Positions 53,040-61,348 of a stretch of DNA of 64,000 bases are shown one piece after another; position 1 is the stretch's first letter, and each line of letters starts with the position of its first letter. Origin of the DNA: Candidatus Rifleibacteriota bacterium (lineage in GTDB: Bacteria; Muiribacteriota; Ozemobacteria; Ozemobacterales; Ozemobacteraceae); assembly GCA_024710355.1 (NCBI GenBank), contig JANJUX010000015.1, forward strand, positions 1 to 64,000, written 5' to 3'. The notes under the pieces were generated by a model. That model had not been told where the DNA came from. It searched no databases and was given only the letters and a program-made list of their open reading frames with translations. Made by a program: the position numbers and the translations under genes.

Positions 53040-53190
53040 AATAAGCCTCTATAACGAACAGTTTCCCGGCCATCCTACCATATTTCGCGCCCGACGCAAA
53101 TCATTCCCGGCAAAAAATCAGCGATTATAAATATGGCAATAACGGAGAAGCCTACAATTCAAATGCAGTCAGGTGAGCTGAAAAATTGAC

Positions 53191-53226
53191 AAAAAAAATC
53201 CCCTGCTTGCGCAGGGGATCTTTTTA
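53191..53226. terminator. terminator after the lipoprotein gene
   Basis: ATCCCCTGC and GCAGGGGAT form a 9-bp stem around TTGC. On the minus strand a run of seven T follows; the plus side also has five T. Confidence 0.88.
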
Positions 53227-53235
53227 ATCCAATAA

Positions 53236-54123
53236 TCAGCGAGCTATGAAATAGAACGTCTTGCTCTTAAGCAGGTTGGTACCATCAGAGAGACCAACGA
53301 TTTCGACTTCGTAAGTCTGACCACCAACAAGCTTAGCGGTAGCAGTTTCAACAACGGTAATGGTTACTGAATTCAGAAGACCTGTCTGCTGACCAAGAGA
53401 GAAGCTACCTTCCGGAAGGGCAACAGCTGCTTTGCCGTTAGCGTTTCTTACCTTGATGCTGTGAACAACTTTGTCCACATTAAGCTTTTTATCGTTAAGA
53501 AGGGTGACTACAAAAGCGGGAGTGTGAGGAGGAAGCTGGACAACTTCTTTTGCGGTATCTTTGGTAGTTGCAACGTCTACGTCGCCATTCTTCACGGTGT
53601 AATCGAGAGCAACTGCATCTTTGGGGGCGGCCGGAACTTTAACGGCGTCAACAGTAACATTGGTTGTGTCAATCTTGCCAGTAGTAGCATCAACTACGAG
53701 AGAAAGTGTGCCAGTGGTGAGTGCCTGGGTCGGAGTAATCTGGATTATTTCTGTGCCAGCTGAAGTCTTCACGATGACTTCGATCGGGTCACTGCCGCTG
53801 ATAATCTGGTTGTATTTGGCAGTATCAGTAACAAAAGCTGAGAAGTTGATGTTGAATTTGCGCGGATCAGCGGAACCAACTTCGGTCGCATCGCTTGGCT
53901 TAAGTTCGATGCCATTGATGGTCATGGTAACGTTTTTGGAGTTAACATAGGCAAGCCCGGCAGCGTCAGCTCTCAGGCTGGCAGGGACCGGATAGCTGCT
54001 CAGGCTGGCTCTAAGAATGGGCAGATCTACCGGGCTGGTGTCATCGTTATCGCCAAAAAGGCCACAACCGACTGTGAAAGGGACGAGAGCTACGAGAAGA
54101 AACAGAACGAAAAGTTTTTTCAT
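53236..54123 (-). CDS. lipoprotein of unknown function
   Basis: This 295-residue protein has a lipoprotein signal (MKKLFVLFLLVALVPFTVGC; lipidated Cys after VG). The mature part is beta-rich with repeated Ala/Val/Thr strands (VTMTINGIELKP; IEVIVKTSAGTEIIQITPTQ; SVTITVVETATAKLVGGQTYEVEIVGLSDG), like a few Ig-like modules. The start is the ATG at 54123 with AGGAGG 11 bases upstream; a TTG three codons earlier is nearer the ribosome site. It is a single gene with its own terminator. Codon use here contains more A/T endings than in glgP. Confidence 0.72.
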   Translation of the reverse strand: MKKLFVLFLLVALVPFTVGCGLFGDNDDTSPVDLPILRASLSSYPVPASLRADAAGLAYVNSKNVTMTINGIELKPSDATEVGSADPRKFNINFSAFVTDTAKYNQIISGSDPIEVIVKTSAGTEIIQITPTQALTTGTLSLVVDATTGKIDTTNVTVDAVKVPAAPKDAVALDYTVKNGDVDVATTKDTAKEVVQLPPHTPAFVVTLLNDKKLNVDKVVHSIKVRNANGKAAVALPEGSFSLGQQTGLLNSVTITVVETATAKLVGGQTYEVEIVGLSDGTNLLKSKTFYFIAR

Positions 54124-54377
54124 TAAAACCAAATCCTCCTAAGGTAATTGTGCAAACCATAATTAGCATAAGGGGATTTTATTAGTCAACAAAAAAAAGA
54201 AGTTTTTCTAAAAAAAGATTTCGCTGATAATGCAGGTTTTAGCTCTGTACACAGGTTTGCGCGCCAGAAAAAAAGTTTGCAGAACGCTTGTGGCAAAAGA
54301 ACGAAACGTATCGGCTATCTTTGTTTATATTTTTGCTCAAAACTTTGAAAGTGTCTGTTTGTGAGTTTTTTGTGGCT

Positions 54378-54644
54378 TCAGAATAGCGACAGAAAGCCCA
54401 TGACGCTGAGAGCGATCATTGGCAGGATGAGAAATGCGCCCATTAACAGCAGCGCGGCGTATTCTTCCATGACCATGAATGAATCGAGCTGTACACCATC
54501 GCGGGGTAGCAGAGTGTAGCGAAACACCGCCGGAACCATGGCGCGCCAGAATGTACGGCCGGTATGATGAAAAAAGATGGCCTGCGCCAGAAGAAAGCCG
54601 CCAAAAAAAAGCAGCATTGCCATAATGATGCCCGCGATCTGCAT
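54378..54644 (-). CDS. small two-helix membrane protein
   Basis: This 88-residue protein has two or three predicted transmembrane helices (about 3-25 and 62-87). A GGAG lies ten bases before the ATG. A short basic segment (HHTGRTFWR) separates the helices. The family is not recognised. An overlapping frame at 54337-54687 on the same strand is a poorer candidate because it lacks a ribosome site. The ahbC terminator lies just upstream in transcription order, so it is probably its own unit. Confidence 0.5.
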   Translation of the reverse strand: MQIAGIIMAMLLFFGGFLLAQAIFFHHTGRTFWRAMVPAVFRYTLLPRDGVQLDSFMVMEEYAALLLMGAFLILPMIALSVMGFLSLF

Positions 54645-54697
54645 TTTGCCTGCGCTCCTGATAATTGTATATCAGGTCTATCGGCATTTCCCGGCGA

Positions 54698-54736
54698 AAA
54701 GCGTAGGGGCGGTTTTTAGCCGCCCCCTATGTTTTT
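54698..54736 (-). terminator. terminator of haem cluster 2
   Basis: On the minus strand, TAGGGGGCGG pairs with CCGCCCCTA with one bulge, followed by CGCTTTT. It lies just after the ahbC stop. Confidence 0.6.
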
Positions 54737-54742
54737 ATCAGA

Positions 54743-55948
54743 TCAGTCGGCGATTTCGGCGTCGGTCAGATAGCAGGCGGGGTCAGGCATCCAGGGGTCG
54801 TCATAGACTCTGAAGGCCCTGACACGCAGCGAGCCGCCGCACATTTTGAGAAAGCGGCAGGTTGCGCATTTTCCCTTTAGCAACGGCAGGCGGTTTTTCA
54901 GGCCGGCCATCAACTCGTCTGAAGTGTCGAGCCAGATTTCTGAAAATTTGCGCTCACGCACATTGCCAAAGGTTTTGTCCTGCCAGAACTGGTCAGGATG
55001 AACGTTGCCGGCCCAGTCGATATCGCCGATGCCGACGCCGGTCGAAAAGGTGCCACCGCCGTTCCATTCGAGCAGTTTGCGCATTTCTTCTGCCTTTGTC
55101 GGGTCTTCCTGCAGCAGTTTAAGGTATATGTAGGGGCCGTCAACATGGTTGTCTACCGTGAGAATGTCGAGGTCGACGCCTGACTCGATCGCGGCTCTGG
55201 TTCGCCGGCAGATAATATCGAGAGCCTGACGTGACTCCTGATGTGTAAGATCATCTTCGCTCTTGCCTCTCCCTGAGTAGACAAGGTGGTAGAAACAGGC
55301 GCGGGGTATCTTCTCTTCAAGAAGGAAATCGAAAATCTGGTCGAGGTCGCGAACGTTCTGACGGGTCAAAGTCAGACGCAGTCCGACTCTCTGTCCAATC
55401 GCAAGACAGTTTCTGAAGCCGTCCATGGCTTTGCCAAAAGCCCCGGCAACCCCTCTGAAATGGTCGTTGGTGCTGCCGATGCCATCGAGCGAAATGCCGG
55501 CGTAGATAAAGCCGATATCCTTGATTTTTTGCGCCACCGGCGGGGTAATCAAGGTGCCGTTGGTCGATAATACCGGTCGCAGGCCACATTTAACCGCATA
55601 AGCTGCCAGGTCGAAGACGTCGGGGCGCATCAGTGGCTCGCCACCGCTGAAAAGCAATGCCGGAATTTTAAATTCCGCCAGATCCCGCATCAGCGACTGC
55701 CCTTCGGCGAAACTGAGCTCGTCGGGGGCAAGATTGCAGTCAGAATTAGTGTAGCAATGAATACATTTCAGATTGCAGCGCTTCGAGATGTTCCAGACCA
55801 CGACCGGTCGTCGTTCTGAGGCGGATTTTGCCGTCTGATGGCCCTTAAAATGGTGTGAGTGGCCGACCTGGCCCTGATGCTGGTGCCCGTAACGCAGCGG
55901 GTCGCCGGTGGTTGAGTGGCTGGCATAAATTTTACTGACATTTATCAT
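54743..55948 (-). CDS. ahbC: radical SAM 12,18-didecarboxysiroheme deacetylase
   Basis: This 401-residue protein begins with MINVSKIY and carries a His-rich stretch, then RPVVVWNISKRCNLKCIHC, the AhbC form of the radical SAM motif (C58, C62, C65). FSGGEPLM is the SAM-binding element. A C-terminal cysteine cluster (CATCRFLKMCGGS) is SPASM-like. AhbC removes the two acetate side chains to give Fe-coproporphyrin III. The start at 55948 lies five bases after the hemC-cobA-hemD stop. A longer upstream frame runs through the hemD part and is rejected. It is the last gene of haem cluster 2. Confidence 0.92.
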   Translation of the reverse strand: MINVSKIYASHSTTGDPLRYGHQHQGQVGHSHHFKGHQTAKSASERRPVVVWNISKRCNLKCIHCYTNSDCNLAPDELSFAEGQSLMRDLAEFKIPALLFSGGEPLMRPDVFDLAAYAVKCGLRPVLSTNGTLITPPVAQKIKDIGFIYAGISLDGIGSTNDHFRGVAGAFGKAMDGFRNCLAIGQRVGLRLTLTRQNVRDLDQIFDFLLEEKIPRACFYHLVYSGRGKSEDDLTHQESRQALDIICRRTRAAIESGVDLDILTVDNHVDGPYIYLKLLQEDPTKAEEMRKLLEWNGGGTFSTGVGIGDIDWAGNVHPDQFWQDKTFGNVRERKFSEIWLDTSDELMAGLKNRLPLLKGKCATCRFLKMCGGSLRVRAFRVYDDPWMPDPACYLTDAEIAD

Positions 55949-55953
55949 GGCAA

Positions 55954-58479
55954 TTACCTGTTTGAAGTGGCAAAGTAGCTTTGCATGGCCTTTATCAGAC
56001 CCGGAATAGTAAACTCTTCGGCTTCGACTCTGATGGTAAAGCCAAGCTTGCGGCAGGTTTCGGCAGTGATCGGGCCGATAACCGCCGCCGGAATCATGGC
56101 CGGAGCAATATCGCTGCCTGCAAGAAGGCTGGCGAGCCCCTCGGCAGTCGAAGAGCTTGAAAAGGTTATCAGATCGAGATTGCCCTCTCGGATGGCCGCA
56201 ATAATTTCGCTGCTGTCGGGCTTTTCGTATTCGGTGTGATAGAGCGGCACAACTTCGACTCTGTGACCGAGCTGAGTCAGCGCCTGCGGCAGAACTTCGC
56301 GGGCATTTTCGGCACGCAGAATGGCGACTCCGGCTGGTGGCAATTTTTCGAACCACGGAAACAGCGCCTCAGCCACATAGGTTTCAGGCACAAAATCAGG
56401 GTTGATACCGCGGTCGGTAAATGCGGTCGCCGTTGCCGGTCCGATGCAGACAATTTTTTTGCCGCCGAGAAAGCGCAGATCGAGTTTATGTTCGTGCAAA
56501 GCCTCGATGAAGCCAGTAACGCCGTTAACCGAAGTGAATACCAGATGCTCGAACTCTTTACTGCGGTCAATAAAGCTTTTGAAGGCATCGCTGCTCTGGT
56601 GTTGAACAATTTTTATCGTCGGGCACTCGATAACCTGGGCGCCAAGTAACTGCAGTTCAGCAACAAGGCTGCTTGCCTGCAGCCGGGAACGGGTTACCGC
56701 TATTCGCCGGCCAAACAATGGCCGCTTCTCAAACCAGGCCAGTTGACTGCGCAAAGCCACCACTTCGCCGACCACAGTGACCGCCGGTGGCTGAATACCT
56801 TCTTTAACCGCGATTTCAGGAATAGTTGCCAGCGTGCCGGTTACCGTGCGCTGAGTCGGCAATGTGCCATTCTGAACCATCGCTACTGGAGTTTCGGGCG
56901 CGCGGCCAGCCGCGATCAGATTCTGGCAGATCTGCGGCAGGTTTTTGACACCCATGAGAAAAACCACAGTGCCGATGCCGGCCAGGGCCTTCCAGTTAAG
57001 GTCAGAGCCTTCTTTTTCGGCTTCGTGACCGGTCACGACTGCAAGTGAGGCGGTGAAACCGCGCTGCGTTATCGGAATGCCGGCATAACATGGGGCCGAT
57101 ATGGCCGAAGTTACACCCGGAACCACCTCAACCGCATGCCCACGCTCGATCAGATACTGCATTTCTTCGCCACCGCGGCCAAAAACGAAGGGGTCGCCGC
57201 CTTTGAGCCTGACAACGAGCTTTTTTTCGGCCGCTTTTTTTGCCAGCAGGGCGTTTATGTCATCCTGGGTCACCTTGTGATTGCCGGCGAATTTGCCGAC
57301 ATCATACATTTCGCAGTCGGGCTTTGCCTGTGAAAGAAATGCCGCCGTGCCGAGCTGGTCGTAAATAATGACGTCGGCGCGCTTTACCAGATCGAGGCCC
57401 CATACGGTTATCAGGCCGGCGTCGCCCGGGCCGGCGCCGACGAGAAAAACGTTTGGCGCTGAAGGGGCTGGGCTTGTCATGGGGTTTTCCTTTGTTTGTT
57501 TGCTTTTATTGGTCGATATTTCTGAGATTCCCGCCTGCGCGGGAATGACGGAGGGATGCGCGGGAATGACCGGACTGATGTATTGCCGGCCACCGGCGAC
57601 GATGATTTCTGCGGCTGCCTGGCGACCCAGTTCGGCAGCCTGCTCGATTGTGCCTGTATGCGTTCGTCGCAGCGTCTGTCTGCCGTCAGGCGTGCCGATA
57701 AAGCTGTGTAGAATGAGCTGGTCTCCGCTTACATCTGCGTGAACTGCCATCGGGGTCTGGCAGCCGCCCTGCAGTTCGGCGAGAAAAGCTCTTTCGGCGG
57801 CGGCTCTGACCTCTGCCTGTTTGCTGGCAAAATTCTGCAGAACCGGCCGTAGCTTGTCTGCATCTTCGCAGCGGCATTGCACGGCGAGAATACCCTGCCC
57901 GGCTGGCGGTGTCATTTCATCGATAGAAAAATAATGGCCGATTCTGTCGGCCCAGCCGAAACGCAACAGCCCAGCCGCCGCCAGAATGATGGCGTCGACT
58001 TCACCGTCGGCAAGTTTCTGCAGTCTGGTGTCGAGATTGCCCCTGAAGTCAGAAAATACCAGGTCGCTGCGCATAACGCTCAATTGTGAGCGCCGGCGCA
58101 GGCTCGATGTGCCGACAACCGCTCCTGGCGGCAACTCAGAAAAGCTGCGATATTTTTTTGAGAGAAAGCAGTCGCGGGCATCTTCAACACAGCCGAAGGC
58201 CACAAGGCAGAGACCATCAGAAATTGCATGCGGCACGTCTTTTAGACTGTGAATCGCTATATCGATACGATTTTCGAGAAGTGCCTGTTCGATTTCTTTG
58301 ATGAACAAGCCCTGGCCACCGACTTTGAATAAAGGCAGGCCGGTGACCTGATCGCCAAGGGTTTTGATTACGACTTCTTCAAATTCAATGTCAGGGCAAG
58401 TATTTCTGGCAATTCCGATTACATGGCGGGTCTGATGCAGTGCCAGTTTGCTGCCTCTGGTTCCGTAACGTATTTTCAT
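55954..58479 (-). CDS. fused HemC-CobA-HemD (hydroxymethylbilane synthase, SUMT, uroporphyrinogen-III synthase)
   Basis: This 841-residue protein fuses three steps. Residues 1-305 are HemC: HSLKDVP with catalytic D81, and C240 in LQGGCQTP, which anchors the dipyrromethane cofactor. Residues about 340-585 are CobA/SUMT: LVGAGPGDAGLITV, RLKGGDPFVFGRGGEE and VPGVTSAISAPCYAGIP. Residues about 590-840 are HemD: VTRSRLQASSLVAEL and VFTSVNGVTGFIEAL. The linker (about 303-335) reads VIPAHPSVIPAQAGIS and is encoded by a palindromic DNA repeat. The enzyme should convert porphobilinogen to precorrin-2 in one chain. The start overlaps the hemA stop (ATGA). Confidence 0.95.
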   Translation of the reverse strand: MKIRYGTRGSKLALHQTRHVIGIARNTCPDIEFEEVVIKTLGDQVTGLPLFKVGGQGLFIKEIEQALLENRIDIAIHSLKDVPHAISDGLCLVAFGCVEDARDCFLSKKYRSFSELPPGAVVGTSSLRRRSQLSVMRSDLVFSDFRGNLDTRLQKLADGEVDAIILAAAGLLRFGWADRIGHYFSIDEMTPPAGQGILAVQCRCEDADKLRPVLQNFASKQAEVRAAAERAFLAELQGGCQTPMAVHADVSGDQLILHSFIGTPDGRQTLRRTHTGTIEQAAELGRQAAAEIIVAGGRQYISPVIPAHPSVIPAQAGISEISTNKSKQTKENPMTSPAPSAPNVFLVGAGPGDAGLITVWGLDLVKRADVIIYDQLGTAAFLSQAKPDCEMYDVGKFAGNHKVTQDDINALLAKKAAEKKLVVRLKGGDPFVFGRGGEEMQYLIERGHAVEVVPGVTSAISAPCYAGIPITQRGFTASLAVVTGHEAEKEGSDLNWKALAGIGTVVFLMGVKNLPQICQNLIAAGRAPETPVAMVQNGTLPTQRTVTGTLATIPEIAVKEGIQPPAVTVVGEVVALRSQLAWFEKRPLFGRRIAVTRSRLQASSLVAELQLLGAQVIECPTIKIVQHQSSDAFKSFIDRSKEFEHLVFTSVNGVTGFIEALHEHKLDLRFLGGKKIVCIGPATATAFTDRGINPDFVPETYVAEALFPWFEKLPPAGVAILRAENAREVLPQALTQLGHRVEVVPLYHTEYEKPDSSEIIAAIREGNLDLITFSSSSTAEGLASLLAGSDIAPAMIPAAVIGPITAETCRKLGFTIRVEAEEFTIPGLIKAMQSYFATSNR
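57523..57575. repeat. REP-like palindrome inside the hemC-cobA linker
   Basis: ATTCCCGC (57527-57534), CTGC, GCGGGAAT (57539-57546) form a palindrome, followed by a second half-copy GATGCGCGGGAATGAC. The consensus matches the widespread element whose translation is PAQAGI. Its presence in frame created the linker between HemC and CobA. Confidence 0.8.
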
Positions 58480-59777
58480 GCTGATTCACGCTTTCTCTGA
58501 TTTTCCGGCAGGCTTCGCAATGGCGATTCAGGCAGACAGTCGGGCGACAGGCCAAGTATTTCGCACATGCTTCGCAATTGTTCAAGATCTGCCGAGCCCT
58601 GATTTTTCAGGGCGACGATTTGCCCGTGCAGCCATTTGGCCATCAGCGACCGACTGCACTGGTCGAACGCCTGCTTGAGATCTTCACTCAATTCCGGGTG
58701 TTGGGCGGTGAACTTTTCGACTTCGGCAATACGCAGCGCTTCGGTCTGTTCGCGCAGCTTTCTGATCAGTGGCACCACGGTAAAGGCCTGCGATGAAATC
58801 TGAAACTGTGAGGATTCATAGTGAACGATCGCCTTCGCCTTTTCGGCTTCTACCTTGCGCTGCGAAAGGTTCTCGTTGACCACGTTCTGCAGATCGTCGA
58901 CGTCATAAAGGAAAATATTGCCGATGTTCTGGCAGTCAGGCTCGAAATCTCGTGGCACCGCTATGTCGATGATGAACAGTGGTCGTTCACTGCGGGCCGC
59001 CATGACTTTTTCCATGCGTTCGCGGCTGATGATGGCAGTTGGTGCCGCCGTCGACGAAATTACGATGTCGCAGGCATGCAGCAGTTCGTCGAGTTGCTCG
59101 AAAGGTCTGGCCTGACCATCGAACTTTTCGGCCAGCTCTTCGGCGCTGTTGAGGGTGCGGTTAATAAAAAACATACTCTTAACGCCATTTTCACGCAAAT
59201 GCACGGCAACCAGACTTGCCATTTCGCCGGCGCCGATGATCAGGGCTTTCGATGTCTTGAATGGCCCGAAGATGCTTCTGGCGAGATCTACCGCCGCAGA
59301 AGCTATCGAAACCCGGTTCTCGGAAATGGCAGTTTCGCTGCGAACCTTTTTCCCGACTTCGAGAGCCTTCTGGAAAAGTCGATGCAGCTGCTTGCCGACA
59401 TAGCCCTCGGTGGTCGAGTGCTTGTATGATTCTTTAATCTGATGCAGAATCTGATTTTCGCCTAAAATCATCGAGTCGAGGCCGGCGGCAACCGAAAACA
59501 GGTGTCTGACAGCGTTTTCGTCGGTGTGTTCGTAAAAGTAGCCTGCCAGATTTTCGAAGTTGATCTGGTTCGCGGCAAGCAGCGCTGAAAAGCTTTTTCT
59601 CGCTTCGCCATGAATGCCCGAATAGTAAACTTCGACACGGTTGCAGGTATAGACCGGCACCGCCTCAAGATTGCAGGCGTCGACGTCAGGAATTCTGACT
59701 TCGCAGATCCGGGCGAGCTTTTCGCGGATAGAGACCGGCGCCGACTTATGATTTAGCCCAAATACGATCAGAGACAT
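58476..59777 (-). CDS. hemA: glutamyl-tRNA reductase
   Basis: This 433-residue protein has GLNHKSAPVSIREKLA at its start, the catalytic Cys45 in YTCNRVE, the NADPH-binding IIGAGEMASLVAVHL and the dimerisation helix near the C-terminus. It reduces glutamyl-tRNA to glutamate-1-semialdehyde, which HemL in cluster 1 then uses. It overlaps sirC by ten bases, and its TGA overlaps the start of the fusion gene. Confidence 0.96.
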   Translation of the reverse strand: MSLIVFGLNHKSAPVSIREKLARICEVRIPDVDACNLEAVPVYTCNRVEVYYSGIHGEARKSFSALLAANQINFENLAGYFYEHTDENAVRHLFSVAAGLDSMILGENQILHQIKESYKHSTTEGYVGKQLHRLFQKALEVGKKVRSETAISENRVSIASAAVDLARSIFGPFKTSKALIIGAGEMASLVAVHLRENGVKSMFFINRTLNSAEELAEKFDGQARPFEQLDELLHACDIVISSTAAPTAIISRERMEKVMAARSERPLFIIDIAVPRDFEPDCQNIGNIFLYDVDDLQNVVNENLSQRKVEAEKAKAIVHYESSQFQISSQAFTVVPLIRKLREQTEALRIAEVEKFTAQHPELSEDLKQAFDQCSRSLMAKWLHGQIVALKNQGSADLEQLRSMCEILGLSPDCLPESPLRSLPENQRKRESA

Positions 59778-60382
59778 GCAGTTATCTCCTCGCGTATCTT
59801 TTCGATGCCTTCGCTTGCTATGCGGTCAAGAACCGCATCGGTGACCCATCTGGCCATAAAGTCGGCTTTTGCAGCTTCTGGCAGGCCCGAAGCTTTTACC
59901 TGCGGTCTGATTTCGTTGAGAACAGTCGCCAGTTCAACCAGTTCCGATCGAACCAGGCTGTCGATTCTGCTCTGCAGATATTTCGAAACCGCCGGAATTC
60001 CGCCAGAGACTGTTGAGCAGATAATATCGCCTTTGACAACAATGCTGCCGCCGATGAAGTCGCCGTCACTGAAACTGTCGCAGCGGTTGAACAGGATTCT
60101 TTTGTCCCGGCAGGCCGCGGCAATGGTGTCGTTTACCTTCGTATTGCTGCTGGCAATGATTACAAATGTGAAGTTTTCATGCAGATCGTCGATTGCGGCG
60201 CCCCGGCGAATCAAAGTTGTTTCCGGCATACCGTTGAATTCAGAAAGAATTTCGGGTGCGACCACAGTCAGCCTGGCTCCGGCTTCTGAAAACTGCCGGG
60301 CTCGGCGAAGTGCCACCTTGCCGCCGCCGATAATCAGAATTTCCCGACCTGCCACGTCGAAAAACAGGGGCATGTATCTCAT
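59768..60382 (-). CDS. precorrin-2 dehydrogenase (SirC/Met8-like)
   Basis: This 204-residue protein has the NAD-binding GGGKVALRRARQFSEAGARLTVVAP of the CysG N-terminal/Met8 family. FNRCDSF contains D102, in the position of the catalytic Asp, and STVSGGIPAVSKYLQ matches the family STxGxxP motif. It oxidises precorrin-2 to sirohydrochlorin and may also insert iron, as Met8 does. Its length equals dehydrogenase-only SirC, and no separate sirohydrochlorin ferrochelatase is seen in the window. AGGAGG precedes the ATG, which overlaps the upstream gene stop (ATGA). Confidence 0.92.
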   Translation of the reverse strand: MRYMPLFFDVAGREILIIGGGKVALRRARQFSEAGARLTVVAPEILSEFNGMPETTLIRRGAAIDDLHENFTFVIIASSNTKVNDTIAAACRDKRILFNRCDSFSDGDFIGGSIVVKGDIICSTVSGGIPAVSKYLQSRIDSLVRSELVELATVLNEIRPQVKASGLPEAAKADFMARWVTDAVLDRIASEGIEKIREEITACL

Positions 60383-61194
60383 TTTGCTGCCTCCTGAGTC
60401 TGCTTCAACATTGGCTGCCAGTGTTCCTGATTGTCTGGCAGCGTAATCAGACCAAGAGACAGAAAAAAGCCGACAACAGCCATCGTAGCCAGGCGCGTGC
60501 CGGTGATTTTGAGCGGTTTGCGTGCAATAATGATAAAAGTGTAAAAAGCCAGAACCACAAGCGCAAACAGATGCTTGAAGCCCGGGTTGAAACTGACGAA
60601 ATATGAATAGTTGCCATATAAGCCCGCTAACAGCCCGGCGGTGAAGAAAATGACCCCGGCGCCGATCAATTTGCAGGTCAGGTCATCGAGTCTGGCAAGC
60701 GGCGGGAAAAAAAAGACGGCGCGCAGCCGGTTCTTTTTTTTGAGCCTTCTTACCACGTAAAAATAGGTTGCCGATGAAATGGCGGCGATAAGAAAGAAAC
60801 ATTCGCCTAGAATTGACAACAACAGGTGCACCGCAAACCAGCGCTGGGCAAAATGACCGCCGGCCAGGGTTCCGTCGGCGAAGGTCGAGCAGAAAAGTAA
60901 TACAATGCTCCCGGGCAGGCTGAAGATGCTGAAAAAAGTCTCTTTTAATCCGTGCTCGGTAATTGCAGTTGTAATGCCAAGACTCAATGCCCCGGCAATG
61001 AAAAGAGTCTCATAATGCAGATGCAGTTCGCTGCTGGTGTAGTTGTGAAAGGCGAGAATCGCGTTGCAGGTCAGGCCCAGTGCCAGCGAGAAAGTCGAAT
61101 GATGCCGAAATGACTGACCGGCAACCTTTTCTCTGACGCGAAAGAAGGTCGCCAGCGCGTATCCGACCAGTGTTGCGATCAAAAGAACCTGCAT
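60379..61194 (-). CDS. HemX/CcsA-like membrane protein
   Basis: This 271-residue protein has about eight transmembrane helices and the CcsA/HemX pattern with conserved membrane histidines (LHLHYETLFIAGALSLG; FAVHLLLSILGECFFLI; GFKHLFALVVL). The WWD haem-handling motif of true CcsA is replaced by GLYGNYSYFVSF. That suggests HemX, which in Bacillus lowers HemA levels, rather than a cytochrome c synthase. It heads haem cluster 2 and is translationally coupled to sirC. A role in haem homeostasis is inferred. Confidence 0.82.
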   Translation of the reverse strand: MQVLLIATLVGYALATFFRVREKVAGQSFRHHSTFSLALGLTCNAILAFHNYTSSELHLHYETLFIAGALSLGITTAITEHGLKETFFSIFSLPGSIVLLFCSTFADGTLAGGHFAQRWFAVHLLLSILGECFFLIAAISSATYFYVVRRLKKKNRLRAVFFFPPLARLDDLTCKLIGAGVIFFTAGLLAGLYGNYSYFVSFNPGFKHLFALVVLAFYTFIIIARKPLKITGTRLATMAVVGFFLSLGLITLPDNQEHWQPMLKQTQEAAK

Positions 61195-61271
61195 CTTGCC
61201 AACGATACTAGCACATCAACCACTAAAGTACAACGCCGCAAATGTTAAAACGGGGCAAACGAATTAAACTC

Positions 61272-61302
61272 ATGGATTCCGGGTCTACGCCCGGAATGAC
61301 GA
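61272..61302. repeat. REP-like palindrome upstream of haem cluster 2
   Basis: TTCCGGG (61277-61283), TCTACG, CCCGGAA (61290-61296), followed by TGACG. The element is related to the one inside the hemC-cobA linker, and lies between the decahaem cytochrome gene and the HemX-like gene. Confidence 0.7.
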
Positions 61303-61348
61303 AAAACCATGCACTTCTTGTATGACAAAGGCCCAGGCTGGTGGTGGT

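Noticed and set aside
54337-54687. 116-residue frame overlapping the small membrane protein
   Set aside because: No ribosome site and no hydrophobic pattern; the 88-residue frame at 54378-54644 is better supported.
55949-56356. Long N-terminal extension of ahbC
   Set aside because: It runs through the hemD part of the fusion gene in another frame; the AhbC family N-terminus MINVSKIY begins at 55948.
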